DNA of 64,000 nucleotides from positions 248,001-312,000 of the forward strand of contig JAPOWR010000002.1 of assembly GCA_026707545.1 (NCBI GenBank). The letters are read 5' to 3'. The notes below the pieces were generated by a model. That model made no database searches, was not told the DNA's origin, and saw nothing but the letters and a program-made list of their open reading frames with translations. The position numbers and the translations under genes are program-made. The stretch is from Acidobacteriota bacterium. GTDB taxonomy: Bacteria > Acidobacteriota > Thermoanaerobaculia > Multivoradales > Multivoraceae. Numbering within the stretch: the stretch's first letter is position 1; each line of letters begins with the position of its first letter. This document shows positions 8,364 to 18,606 of this stretch, in pieces.

Positions 8364-9998
8364 CTACCTTGGACTGATCTCCCTGCTCGCCGACAGGGTG
8401 GTTCCCGTCAAGGGGTCGCGCACCGTGACCAGGACCGTGTGTTCCCGGCGGCGCAACTGCAGGTCCGTCTCGTAGTAGAAGATCTGGCCCGGCTGCGGTT
8501 GCTCCGGGCCGACGACCGGGACCCTCTCGAGCGACACCTCCGCCCGGTTGCCGCTTTCGTCCATCACCGCGACCCTCACTTCCAGCACGCTCTGTGACTG
8601 GTCGCCCGCGGGAAGGAACTCCATTTCGTCGAGTGGGATGGTCACTTCCATGGGGACCGAAATCCTGCCGCGCCCAACACGAACCGGCGCCCCGAGCCGC
8701 ACGTCGAGCGGCAACGCGTCGGGCAGATCGCCGAACAGCAGAGCGCCTTCGGCGGTCATGGCGATCTCCCGGTCGCGCGACATGTCCACGTAGCCCTCGC
8801 GCGTCCGCACTTCGAGGTCCGAGCGGCCGACCGCCCGTACGACGATCTCGTGGAAGGCGTCGTCCTCGTGCCGTTGCGGCTCGAAGCCGAGCCAGTAGTA
8901 CGAGCGGGTGTCTTCGACGACTCGGGACAGCGCCGTGTCCCGCTGCGCGGCGAGCATCGGCACGCCACCGGTCCGGGCCGCCAGTTGCTGTAGGGTGCTC
9001 CGCAGTTGGTACTGGCGTTCCCTGCCTTTCAGTGGGTTTCTCCGTCCCGCTGCCGCGGCCGGCACGTCCACCGGATAGAGCGCGAAGCCGATCAGGTTGG
9101 CTGTCGAAACGAGGGGGCCGTACAGTTCGTCCTCACTCGCCACCCTGGAGTCGATCGCTTCGGTGTCATCTACGGGCGGTCGCCCGAGCGCGTAGACCTT
9201 GACCGATCTTGGCCAGCCGCCGGCGAGCAGCAGCATCACCTTGCGGCCGCGCTGGTTGGCGAATCGGCGCATCGTGGCCACGGCCGCCAGCACCGAGCGC
9301 TCCAACTGTTCGGCCAGCTTCTCCTGGTAGTAGATCTCCGCCCTGGACGCGAGTGAACTCAAGCCGCGTGAGATCGTCAGGCTCCTCTCGAACTGCTCTA
9401 CGGAATTGCGGTCGCTGTCGACCATCCGCAGTTCGCTTCGGCGCTCCAGGCCGTGGGCAGGCCGCCCGCGCGCCCGGTCGAGCGCTTCCCCTAGCTGGCC
9501 CGGCGAGTTCGTCCAGGCGGTGAGGGTCTCCACGCTGCTGCCGTCGAACGCGACGGCGGCCACCCGGTCCGCCGGACCGAGCTCCCCAAGGTCCTCTTCC
9601 AGGCGGTCGAGCACCCGGTTCCGGTCGCGTTCGATGGAGAAGAAGTCGTCGACGTAGATCAGGAAGTTGGTGGCGACGGGCGTGTCCGGGTCCAGACTCG
9701 GCACGGCGGCCACGTCTCCTTCGCCCGGTTCCAGAGCGAAGCCGTCCCTGATCTCCGTGAAGTAGTCGATCGGCGTCGGCTCGCCATCCACCAGGAGTTC
9801 GAACTCCGAGGCCTGCAGGCTGTGGACGCGGTTCCCCTTCCTGTCCGTGACGACGACCTCGATGTTCACGACCCGGACGTCGACGACCTCCGAGAACACC
9901 TCCGGCAGGTCTTGCTGCTGGCCCGACGCGGCGGCGGCAAGCAGCATGGTCACCGCGAGAATCCGGGAGATCCTCAAGAGTCGGTGGCGCCGTTGCAT
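8364..9998 (-). CDS. Secreted VWFA-related protein (Acidobacterial type), copy 1
   Basis: Exported protein of about 544 residues. A signal peptide (RISRILAVTMLLAAAASG) is followed by VRVVNIEVVVTDRKGNRVH and an FELLVDGEPTPIDYF segment, the lead-in typical of VWFA-related proteins first defined in Acidobacteria. In the VWA domain the strand is FLIYVDDFFS: the usual metal-binding DxSxS is replaced by DxFxS, so metal binding is doubtful. A conserved YYWLGFEPQ strand follows, then a C-terminal beta region. ATG at 9998 gives the cleanest signal peptide; a GTG at 10025 would add nine residues. It is a close paralogue of the gene 10 bases upstream and ends the kor operon. Function unknown. Confidence 0.75.
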   Translation of the reverse strand: MQRRHRLLRISRILAVTMLLAAAASGQQQDLPEVFSEVVDVRVVNIEVVVTDRKGNRVHSLQASEFELLVDGEPTPIDYFTEIRDGFALEPGEGDVAAVPSLDPDTPVATNFLIYVDDFFSIERDRNRVLDRLEEDLGELGPADRVAAVAFDGSSVETLTAWTNSPGQLGEALDRARGRPAHGLERRSELRMVDSDRNSVEQFERSLTISRGLSSLASRAEIYYQEKLAEQLERSVLAAVATMRRFANQRGRKVMLLLAGGWPRSVKVYALGRPPVDDTEAIDSRVASEDELYGPLVSTANLIGFALYPVDVPAAAAGRRNPLKGRERQYQLRSTLQQLAARTGGVPMLAAQRDTALSRVVEDTRSYYWLGFEPQRHEDDAFHEIVVRAVGRSDLEVRTREGYVDMSRDREIAMTAEGALLFGDLPDALPLDVRLGAPVRVGRGRISVPMEVTIPLDEMEFLPAGDQSQSVLEVRVAVMDESGNRAEVSLERVPVVGPEQPQPGQIFYYETDLQLRRREHTVLVTVRDPLTGTTLSASREISPR

Positions 9999-10035
9999 GG
10001 CCGGTGGCCGTTCGCTTCTCGTCACCAGGGGGAGC

Positions 10036-11693
10036 CTAGTTCGGACTGATCTCCCCGGTCGCGGTCAGGCTCGTTCCCGTCAGGGGGTCGTACACGGCGA
10101 CCACATAGGTGTGCTCGCGCCGGCGGAGTTGCAGGTCGGTCTGGTAGTAGAAGACTTGGCCGGGTTGCGGTTCGCTCGGTCCGGCGATCGGAACCTTGTC
10201 GACCGACACGTCGGCTCGGTTGCCTTCCTGATCCATGGCCGTCACGCGCACCTCCAGCTCGTTCTGCCACACGCCGGCCACCGGAAGAAGTTGGATTTCG
10301 TCGAGAGGAATCGCCACTTCAAGGGGCACCGACATCCTGCGGCGCGCTGCCCGAACCGGTTCACCGATCCGTACGTCGAGGGGTGTGGCGCCCGGTGGAT
10401 CACCGAACATCAGCGCGGCTTCAACCGCCATCTCGATCTCGCGGTCGCGGGACCGGTCCACGTAGCCCTCGCGCGTGCGGACCGTAAGGTCTGTTCGGCT
10501 GACCGGCCGCACCACGATCTCGTGGAATGCCTCGTCGTCGCGCCGTTGCGGTTCGAAGCCGAGCCAGTAGTAGGAGCGTGTGTCCGCGACCGCCGCGGCC
10601 AGCGCCGCGTCCCGCTCGGCGTTGATCATCGGCACGCCTCCCGTCGAGCGAGCTAGCAGGTGCAGTGTGCTGTGGAGGCTGTCTTCCCTTTCCAGCGAAC
10701 CCGGTGTCGCGCGAACGTCGCCGTCCCGGGGGTCAGGGCCCAAACCTGTCGACGCGTCGCCCCTGAAGTCCCTCGCGGGGCCCGGCAGGTCCACTGGATA
10801 GAGTGAGAAGCCGATCAGGTTCGCGGTCGACACCAGGGGGCCGTAGAGCCTGTCCTCGCTCATCACCCGGCGATCGGTCGGCGCACGGTCGCGGGACAGC
10901 GATTGCTGCGCGTAGATCGCCACGGATCTAGGCCATCCGCCGGCGAGCAGCAGCATCACCTTGCGGCCGGGCTGGTCGGCGAATTGGGGCATGGTTGCAA
11001 CCGCCGCCAGCACGGAGCGCTCCATCTGGTCGCTCAGGGTTTCTCCGTAGGAGACTTCCGCGTTGGACGCAAGCGAACTCACGTCGCGCGGGATCGTCAG
11101 GCTCCTCTCGAACTGGTCTACCGATTCCCGGTCGCTGTCGACGATCCCCAGTTCGCTTCTCCGCGCCAGGCCCTCGGCGGGCCGTCCGCGCGCCCGGTCG
11201 AGCGCCTCCTTCAACTGGCTCGCCGAGTTCGTCCAGTTCGTCAGGGTCTCCACGCTGCGTCCGTCGAACGCGACGGCGGCCACGCGGTCCGTCGGACCGA
11301 GTTCGCCAAGGTCTTGTTCCAAGCGGTCGAGGACCCTGTTGCGGTCGCGTTCGATGGAGAAGAGGTCGTCGATGAAGATCAGGAAGTTCGTGCCGACCGG
11401 CGCGTTGGGGCCAAGGCCCGGCACTCCGGCTACGTCGCCGTCCGTCGAGTCCAGGGCGAGGCCCTCCTCGATCTCCGTGAAGTAGTCGATCGGAGTCGGT
11501 TCGCCGTCGACGAGGAGTTCGAAGTCCGAGGCCTCCAGACCGTGGACGCGGTTGCCCTGTCCGTCGGTGACGACGACTTCGACGTTCACGACCCGGACGT
11601 CGATCACCTCCGAGAAGACCGCTGGCAGGTCTTCCTGCTGGCCCAGCGCGGGGCCTGCCAGCAGTAGCAGTGCGGTGAGCGGCCTGAGGATGG

Positions 11694-11697
<4 letters not shown>
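10036..11697 (-). CDS. Secreted VWFA-related protein (Acidobacterial type), copy 2
   Basis: Paralogue of the downstream gene, with the same order of segments: short signal peptide (LTILRPLTALLLLAGPALG), VRVVNVEVVVTDGQGNRVH, FELLVDGEPTPIDYF, a VWA strand FLIFIDDLFS with degenerate metal site, the LLLAGGWPRSV strand and YYWLGFEPQ. It differs by a Gly/Pro/Asp-rich insertion near residue 315. The start is a problem: no ATG, GTG or TTG lies near the signal peptide. The best candidate is CTG at 11697, which overlaps the korB stop as CTGA, in line with the ATGA/GTGA overlaps elsewhere. The frame stays open far upstream inside korB, but that is a shadow. Role unknown; co-transcription with kor is likely. 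Confidence 0.7.
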
Positions 11698-12752
<1,055 letters not shown>

Positions 12753-12754
12753 CT

Positions 12755-14626
12755 CTAGCTCGGTCCTCCGGCCATGTCCTCGATTCGATGGAGGATCTCG
12801 TCCCGGGTGAAGGGTTTGCCCTCGACCTTGGAGTAGGTCTCGATGTCCTTCAGGTAGCGGGCCCGCAGCAGCAGGGCCAGCTGGCCGAGGTTCATCTCCG
12901 GCACCAAGACGCGCTCGAAGCGGTCGAGCACATCGCCCAGGTTGCGGGGGAAGGGGTTGATGTGCCACAGGTGGGCTCGGCTGACCGTGAGGCCATCGGC
13001 CCGGGCCTGGTTCACGGCGCCCGTGATCGCGCCCAGGGTGCTGCCCCAGCCGAGCACGAGTAGCTTGCCGCTCGCCGGCCCGTCCACCTCGATGTCGGGG
13101 ATGTCGTTCACGATCCGGGCCACCTTCTCGGCGCGCAGGCGCACCATGTGGTCGTGGTTCTCCGGCTCGTAGTTCACGTTGCCGGTTACGTCCTCCTTCT
13201 CGAGTCCGCCGATGCGGTGCTCGAGGCCGGGCGTGCCGGGGATGGCCCACGGCCGGGCGAGGGTCCGCTCGTCACGCATGTAGGGCATGAAGCCTTCGGC
13301 GTTCTGGTGGAAGTCGATCCGGAGATCGGGCAGCTCCTCGACCTGGGGGATGCGCCACGGTTCGGCACCGTTCGCGATGTAGCCGTCGGAGAGGAGGATG
13401 ACGGGCGTCATGTAGGTCGTCGCCATCCGAACCGCCTCGAGCGCGGTGTCGAAACAGTTGGCGGGCGAGGACGCGGCGATCACCGGTACCGGCGACTCGT
13501 TGTTGCGTCCGAACATCACCTGCAGCAGATCCGCCTGCTCGGTCTTCGTGGGCAGGCCGGTCGACGGTCCGCCGCGCTGGATGTCGCAGATGAGGAGCGG
13601 CAGCTCGACCATGACCGCCAGGTTGATCCCCTCCGCCTTGAGGGCGATCCCGGGACCGCTCGAACAACTGACGCCCAGGCTGCCGCCGAACGAGGCGCCG
13701 ATGGCGGCGCAGACCGCGGCGATCTCGTCCTCCGCCTGGTAGGTGGTGACGCCGAAGTGCTTGTAGGTGGCCAGTTCGTGGAGCACGTCGCTGGCGGGGG
13801 TGATCGGGTAGGCCCCGAGAAACAGGGGCAACCCGCTGCGGCGGCTCGCGGCGACCAGGCCGATGGCGAGCGCCGAGTTGCCGTGGATGCTGCGGTAGAT
13901 CCCGGGCTCCAGCTGGGCCGGCTCCACGTCGTACCGCACCTGGAAGGCGTCGGTGATGTCGCAGAAGTTCCAGCCCGCCTTCATCACCTTGACGTTCGCC
14001 TCGGCGATCTCGGGGCGTCGCTTGAACTTGACCCGCAGCCAGTCGATCGTCGACTCGAGGGGCCGGCTGAACAGCCAGTAGACCATCCCCAGTGCCAGGA
14101 AGTTCTTACAGCGGTCCTTCGAGCGGACGTCGAGCGGACTCTCCTCCAGGGCGCGCCGGGTCATCGTCGTCAGGGCGACCTGGTACAGCCGGAACGCGTT
14201 CAGGCTGTCGTCCTCGAGCGGATTCGACTCGTAGCCGGCGCGTTTCAGGTTGCGCGGCGTGAACTCGTCCGTGTTCACGATGATCACGCCGTTGTCGCGC
14301 AGGTCGCGCAGGTTCGCCTTCAGTGCGGCCGGGTTCATCGCCACCAGCACGTCCGGTGCGTCGCCGGGCGTGTGGATGTCGTGATCGGCGATGCGGACCT
14401 GGAAGGCGGATACCCCCGGCAGCGTTCCCGCCGGCGCCCGGATCTCGGCCGGGAAGTCGGGCAGCGTCGAGAGGTCGTTGCCGATCAGCGCCGACGTGTT
14501 CGTGAACTGCGTGCCCGTGAGCTGCATACCGTCGCCGGAATCGCCGGCGAAACGAATGACGACATCGGAGACGGTTGCTTCGGCGGCTTTGCCAGCAGCC
14601 GTCTGCCCTGCGATCGGGAGGGTCAT
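12755..14626 (-). CDS. korA: 2-oxoacid:ferredoxin oxidoreductase, fused gamma-alpha subunit
   Basis: Partner of korB, 623 residues. Residues about 20-190 form the gamma domain (VVIRFAGDSGDGMQLTG, then RAPAGTLPGVSAFQ); from about residue 240 the alpha domain shows LFLGAYPITPASDVLHEL, the YQAEDEIAAV segment, SSGPGIALKAEGINLAV and DIQRGGPSTGLPTKTEQADL, typical of the 2-oxoglutarate type. The enzyme would close an anaerobic or reductive version of the TCA step and needs ferredoxin; a ferredoxin gene lies 11 kb away (25700). The gene is first in its operon and diverges from the SpoIIE-type gene across 127 bases, where the promoter must lie. Confidence 0.93.
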   Translation of the reverse strand: MTLPIAGQTAAGKAAEATVSDVVIRFAGDSGDGMQLTGTQFTNTSALIGNDLSTLPDFPAEIRAPAGTLPGVSAFQVRIADHDIHTPGDAPDVLVAMNPAALKANLRDLRDNGVIIVNTDEFTPRNLKRAGYESNPLEDDSLNAFRLYQVALTTMTRRALEESPLDVRSKDRCKNFLALGMVYWLFSRPLESTIDWLRVKFKRRPEIAEANVKVMKAGWNFCDITDAFQVRYDVEPAQLEPGIYRSIHGNSALAIGLVAASRRSGLPLFLGAYPITPASDVLHELATYKHFGVTTYQAEDEIAAVCAAIGASFGGSLGVSCSSGPGIALKAEGINLAVMVELPLLICDIQRGGPSTGLPTKTEQADLLQVMFGRNNESPVPVIAASSPANCFDTALEAVRMATTYMTPVILLSDGYIANGAEPWRIPQVEELPDLRIDFHQNAEGFMPYMRDERTLARPWAIPGTPGLEHRIGGLEKEDVTGNVNYEPENHDHMVRLRAEKVARIVNDIPDIEVDGPASGKLLVLGWGSTLGAITGAVNQARADGLTVSRAHLWHINPFPRNLGDVLDRFERVLVPEMNLGQLALLLRARYLKDIETYSKVEGKPFTRDEILHRIEDMAGGPS

Positions 14627-14753
14627 GTTCGTCTCTTGCGATGTCGACGCGAGGCGCTCTTGATCGGCTTCCGAGGCGGAACCCTACCCCGCCGCCAGAT
14701 CCGCGGGCGATCAGGGCTCCGTCCGCGAGGGGGGGTTGGCGGCAGATAGTACC

Positions 14754-16847
14754 ATGACGCTGCCCCGCGCGTCGGCGAGAGATTCAGTGCCCAGTCGCGA
14801 GAAAAAACCCGGCCGAACCAGGCGCTGGCGGCGAGCCGCCGGGCTGTTGACGTGTGTCCTGGCGCTGGCGCTGTCCATCGTCGCGTTGAGGCTGGATTCG
14901 CCCCTGGCCGTAAACGTGCTGGCCTGGCTCGTCGGCAGCATGTCCGCCGTCGTCATCCTGTGGGCCGGCGTCGTTTGGGTGCAACGCCGGCTGCTGTGGC
15001 GGGTCGGACGCCGCCTGGCCTTCAGCTACGTGCTCTTCGGTCTGCTGCCCTTCCTGCTCAGCCTGGTGCTGGTGATCGTCGCCGCCTACCTCCTGTCCGG
15101 GTTCTTCCTCGGCCACCTCTACCGGGATGCCGCCATCGGTCTTCAGGAGGAACTCGAAGCGGTTTCGGCGTTCCTCATTCAGCCGCTCGAAATGGGGCTG
15201 CTCGACCCCTCCGGTCTGCCGACGGAGTTGGGAGGGGCAGCACTGGCGTACTACCGGGACGGCGTCCGCGCGGGTGGAGATTCGAGGGCGCCCGGCGGCT
15301 TCCCCGCGTGGCTGGAGACGGACGGCGAGGTCGACGGTCAGCGGCGGCGAAGCCGCGTGCCGCCGTTGGTCGCGCTTCCCGACGGTTCGGCGACCCAGGC
15401 CGCGGCCTTTCGCCGCGGAAGCTCGGCGGTTGTGGCGTTCTACGACCCCGTCGCCGTGGGCCTGCTGGAGCGGGAACTGAGCCGCCGCAGCGACGTCTGG
15501 ACGCGGCTCCGGCGGCAGGGCGAGACCAATGGCGCCGGATGGACGGTCCAGGTCTTCGGCACGGAGTGGGTGCTGCAGCCGCTGGCGCGAACCCAGGGCG
15601 GAGCGGAGCGCGAGGCGTTCTTCGAGTCGCTCGGCGCCAGCTCCCCGTTCAGCATCCTGGGCGTCGAAATGCTGGGGCCGCTCCACGCCTTCGCCAGTGG
15701 CGAGGCGGTCTCGCCGCCGGTCTCGGCATCGCTCGCGGCGACGCAGCGGATCGTCTTTCGGCATCTGTTCTCGTCGTCGGGCCAGGTGGACACCCTGGGC
15801 TGGATCGCCTTCATTATTCCCACCTTCCTGCTCCTCGACGTATTCGTCGCGGCGATGGTCATGGCCCTGTTCATGATCCTGGGGCTGAGCCGCGCGGTGA
15901 ACCGGCTGAGCGCGGCGACCGGGGCCGTGCAGGCGGGCGACTTCTCGGCCCGCATCCCGGTTCGGCGCAAGGACCAGATCGGTGCGCTGCAGCGATCGTT
16001 CAACGAGATGGCCGGCGGTCTGGAGCGCCTGATCGCCGAGCGCACGGCCCGGCGGGCGCTGGAGCAGGAGCTCGAGTTCGCCCGGGAAGTCCAGAAGAAC
16101 CTGATCCCGGGCCAGGGCCTTCAGGTGGAAGGAGTCGAGTTCGCCACCTTCTTCGAGCCGTCGGCCGCGATCGGTGGCGACTACTTCGACATCCTCGAGC
16201 TTCCGGCCGAGCGCGAGGGCGACAGCGGACGCCTGGGCGTGGTCATCGCGGACGTCGCCGGGCACGGCCTTTCGGCCGGCCTGCGCATGGCGATGCTCAA
16301 GGCGGGGCTCCTGACCCTGGTGGAGGAGGGCAAGCCGGCGCGGCAACTTCTTCCTGCCCTGGACAGCCTGGTGCGGAAGGAAAGCGACCGCGTCTTCGTG
16401 ACCGCGAGTCTCTCCCTGATCGACCTCTCGAGCGGAGTCGTCGAGATGACGAACGCCGGCCATCCTCCCGCCTACCTGTTACGGGATGGCGAGATCGAGG
16501 AGATCCTGCTTTCCGGGTCTCCACTTGGCGCCCTCGGCGAGGACTACGGCTTTCGGCGGTTCGAGCTCGAGCCCGGCGACGTCATGGTCTGGCTGTCGGA
16601 CGGTTTCATCGAGGCGGCTGCCGCCGATGGAGAAGTGTTCGGTTACGAGCGGACGATGGAGTCCCTCAAGGGTTCGGCGGACAGCGCCAGAGAGGTGCGC
16701 GACCGAATCCTCGATGAGATCCACCGGTACACCGAAGGAGTCGGCGCGGACGACGACCTCACCCTGGTCGTGATGCGCTACCAGCCGCAGGCGGCGACCG
16801 TCGCGAAGCCCGTTGACCACGAACTGCTGCGGGCGGCCGGCGGCTGA
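14754..16847 (+). CDS. Membrane HAMP-SpoIIE type PP2C phosphatase
   Basis: Membrane-bound serine/threonine phosphatase of the RsbU/SpoIIE class, about 697 residues. Three hydrophobic segments lie within residues 30-115 and another at about 350-375; the region between them would be extracytoplasmic and may sense a signal. A HAMP linker follows (residues about 380-430, ending DQIGALQRSFNEMAGGLERL), then a short coiled coil with REVQKNLIPG, then the PP2C domain with SAAIGGDYFDI, VVIADVAGHGLSAGL, TNAGHPPAYLL, WLSDGFIEAA and GADDDLTLVVMRY. Metal-binding Asp residues are present. Such proteins dephosphorylate anti-sigma-factor antagonists; no such partner is encoded here. ATG at 14754 is preferred over a TTG six codons upstream. 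Confidence 0.88.
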   Translation: MTLPRASARDSVPSREKKPGRTRRWRRAAGLLTCVLALALSIVALRLDSPLAVNVLAWLVGSMSAVVILWAGVVWVQRRLLWRVGRRLAFSYVLFGLLPFLLSLVLVIVAAYLLSGFFLGHLYRDAAIGLQEELEAVSAFLIQPLEMGLLDPSGLPTELGGAALAYYRDGVRAGGDSRAPGGFPAWLETDGEVDGQRRRSRVPPLVALPDGSATQAAAFRRGSSAVVAFYDPVAVGLLERELSRRSDVWTRLRRQGETNGAGWTVQVFGTEWVLQPLARTQGGAEREAFFESLGASSPFSILGVEMLGPLHAFASGEAVSPPVSASLAATQRIVFRHLFSSSGQVDTLGWIAFIIPTFLLLDVFVAAMVMALFMILGLSRAVNRLSAATGAVQAGDFSARIPVRRKDQIGALQRSFNEMAGGLERLIAERTARRALEQELEFAREVQKNLIPGQGLQVEGVEFATFFEPSAAIGGDYFDILELPAEREGDSGRLGVVIADVAGHGLSAGLRMAMLKAGLLTLVEEGKPARQLLPALDSLVRKESDRVFVTASLSLIDLSSGVVEMTNAGHPPAYLLRDGEIEEILLSGSPLGALGEDYGFRRFELEPGDVMVWLSDGFIEAAAADGEVFGYERTMESLKGSADSAREVRDRILDEIHRYTEGVGADDDLTLVVMRYQPQAATVAKPVDHELLRAAGG

Positions 16848-16864
16848 GGGCGGAGAAGCCGGGC

Positions 16865-17557
16865 TTGAGGCGCGCTTCGCGGGTCACCACGGCGACCACG
16901 ATCCTGCTGGTCGCCGCGTCGTCGGCCGGTGCCGAACTCGCTGTGCTGACCAACGGCTATCGCTACAAGGTGACTGCCTGGGAGCTCCTGGCGGAGCGTG
17001 GCTCCGTGGAGGCGGAGCGTATTCGGCTGATCCTGGAGAACGGCTCTTCGGTCACCCTGCCGCTCTTGCGGATCGAGCGCATCGTCGACGACGAGATCAC
17101 CGATGAGCCGACTCCCGAAGCGCAGCCCGAGGCTGGCTTCTCGCTCGACTACCGGCCCGGCCAGACGGCGCCGGCCGTTCCCTACGGCGAGCTCTTCCTC
17201 CGGATCGGCCGCGAGCACGAACTGAACCCCGATCTGCTGGCTGCGCTCGCGCGCGCGGAGTCCGCCTACGATCCCGGCGCCGTGTCGTCGAAGGGGGCCC
17301 GCGGCCTGCTCCAACTGATGCCGGCCACCGCCGAGCGCTTCGGCGTCGCGGCGCGCGAGCTCTACGACCCGGCCCGCAACGTGCTCGCGGCAGCCCGCTA
17401 CCTGACCTGGTTGCGCCGCCGCTTCGAGGACGACCTGCCCCGCGTGCTGGCTGGCTACAACGCCGGCGAGGGCGCCGTCGACGCTCACGACGGGGTGCCG
17501 CCCTATCGCGAGACAGTGACCTTCATCGGTCGCGTCTACGGCTACCTCGGCCTGTAG
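16865..17557 (+). CDS. Secreted lytic transglycosylase (SLT domain)
   Basis: Exported peptidoglycan lyase of 230 residues. A signal peptide ends near SSAGA; residues 25-75 form a small unassigned beta-rich domain; residues 110-228 form the goose-lysozyme-like SLT domain with the catalytic Glu in ALARAESAYDPGAVSSKGARG, then LLQLMPATAERFGV, DPARNVLAAARYLTWL and the VLAGYNAGEGAV motif. It cuts the MurNAc-GlcNAc bond, forming 1,6-anhydroMurNAc. TTG at 16865 is the only start before the signal peptide and follows the phosphatase gene by 17 bases. Its stop is directly adjacent to the stop of the convergent xerD gene, with no bases between. Confidence 0.9.
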   Translation: MRRASRVTTATTILLVAASSAGAELAVLTNGYRYKVTAWELLAERGSVEAERIRLILENGSSVTLPLLRIERIVDDEITDEPTPEAQPEAGFSLDYRPGQTAPAVPYGELFLRIGREHELNPDLLAALARAESAYDPGAVSSKGARGLLQLMPATAERFGVAARELYDPARNVLAAARYLTWLRRRFEDDLPRVLAGYNAGEGAVDAHDGVPPYRETVTFIGRVYGYLGL

Positions 17558-18481
17558 TCACCGCGCCCGCGGATGGAATCGGTCATACAACGTCCGCAGC
17601 CGGTGCTCGTGGATGTGGGTGTAGATCTGGGTCGTCGTGATGTTCGCGTGGCCGAGCATTGCCTGAACCGCGCGCAGGTCGGCACCGTGCTCGAGGAGGT
17701 GGGTGGCGAAGCTGTGGCGTAGCACGTGGGGGGACAGATCGGGGATGCCGGCGCCGAGGCCGTAGTTCCTGAGCAGCTTCCAGAATCCCTGCCGGGTCAA
17801 GCCGCCGCCCCGGTAGCTGACGAACACCACGTCGTGGCGGCCCTTCGCCATCACCGGCCGCACCTCCCTCAGGTAGCGGTTGAGCCACGTTTCGGCCGAT
17901 TCGCCCACGGGTACCACCCGCTCCTTCGCCCCCTTGCCGAACGCGATCAGAAAGCCCGCGTCGAGCTGGAGCTGTCGGCGTGTAAGACCGACCATCTCGC
18001 TGACGCGGAGCCCCGTGGCGTAGAGCAGTTCGATCATCGCGCGGTCCCGCACGCCGGGAGGCTGGCTGGTGTCCGGAGCGCGAAGCAGGGCCTCGACCTG
18101 TGCTTCGCGCAGCACCTTCGGCAGCCGTCGCGGTAGCCGCGGCGGGTAGAGGTTGACCGCCGGGTTGTCGTCGCGATCGCCCTCGTTGACGAGGAAGGCG
18201 TAGAACCGGCGCATGGAGACCAGGGCGCGACTGACCGATCGCGGTGACAGTCCGTCGAGGCGCAGCCGCCGCAGATGCCCGCCGAGTTCGCCCGTGGTTG
18301 CGGTCAGCAGATCGCCGTCCGCGTCCTCCAGATTGCCGGCCAGCCGCCGCAGATCGCGCCGGTAGGCGTCCACCGTGTGCTGGGACAGGCCCCGCTCCAC
18401 CAGCAGGCCGTCCAGATAACGGTCCAGTGTCCGCTCGCTTTCGGACACCGCGGCCGGCCGGCTCAGGGTTCTCGCGGGCAT
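17558..18481 (-). CDS. xerD: Tyrosine site-specific recombinase XerC/XerD
   Basis: Tyrosine recombinase of 307 residues, the normal size for the enzymes that resolve chromosome dimers at dif. The N-terminal SAM-like domain ([21 protein letters not shown]) binds DNA; the catalytic domain has the first Arg in [14 protein letters not shown], the Lys in [30 protein letters not shown] (His and second Arg), [14 protein letters not shown] and the nucleophile Tyr in this last motif. ATG at 18481 starts just before the domain. XerD is favoured over XerC from the [14 protein letters not shown] form, but a second Xer gene is not in the window, so this could also be a single-recombinase system. No mobile-element features surround it. 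Confidence 0.88.
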   Translation of the reverse strand: MPARTLSRPAAVSESERTLDRYLDGLLVERGLSQHTVDAYRRDLRRLAGNLEDADGDLLTATTGELGGHLRRLRLDGLSPRSVSRALVSMRRFYAFLVNEGDRDDNPAVNLYPPRLPRRLPKVLREAQVEALLRAPDTSQPPGVRDRAMIELLYATGLRVSEMVGLTRRQLQLDAGFLIAFGKGAKERVVPVGESAETWLNRYLREVRPVMAKGRHDVVFVSYRGGGLTRQGFWKLLRNYGLGAGIPDLSPHVLRHSFATHLLEHGADLRAVQAMLGHANITTTQIYTHIHEHRLRTLYDRFHPRAR

Positions 18482-18512
18482 TCGTATAGCCAGGAATCTA
18501 TCAGTCGGCCAA

Positions 18513-18543
18513 ACACTGGGTGCGCCTAGACACTGGGTGCGCC
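18513..18543. repeat. Tandem 14-bp direct repeat between xerD and the M28 gene
   Basis: ACACTGGGTGCGCC occurs twice, at 18513-18526 and 18530-18543, with TAG between, giving a 17-bp period. It lies in the 125-bp space between two divergent genes. Such spacing could suit a dimeric regulator, or it may be part of a dispersed high-GC repeat. Confidence 0.75.
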
Positions 18544-18558
18544 GGCCTCCTGGCCGGC
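18541..18558. repeat. Perfect 7-bp hairpin next to the direct repeats
   Basis: GCCGGCC (18541-18547), loop TCCT, GGCCGGC (18552-18558). It overlaps the end of the second direct repeat. Because both flanking genes point away from it, a terminator role is unlikely; a REP-like repeat or regulatory structure is more plausible. Confidence 0.6.
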
Positions 18559-18606
18559 ATCAGCGCGAAGCGGCGAGCCCGATTCGCGCCGCGCTACGAT
18601 CTGTCC

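Noticed and set aside
13148..14749. Plus-strand frame opposite korA
   Set aside because: No family motifs; korA on the other strand has full gamma and alpha domain signatures.
14784..16463. Long open frame opposite the SpoIIE-type gene
   Set aside because: It lacks motifs and is the reverse-strand shadow of the PP2C gene.
17558..18481. Integrase of a prophage or island
   Set aside because: Length and motifs fit chromosomal XerD, and no tRNA, att repeats, excisionase or phage genes are near.
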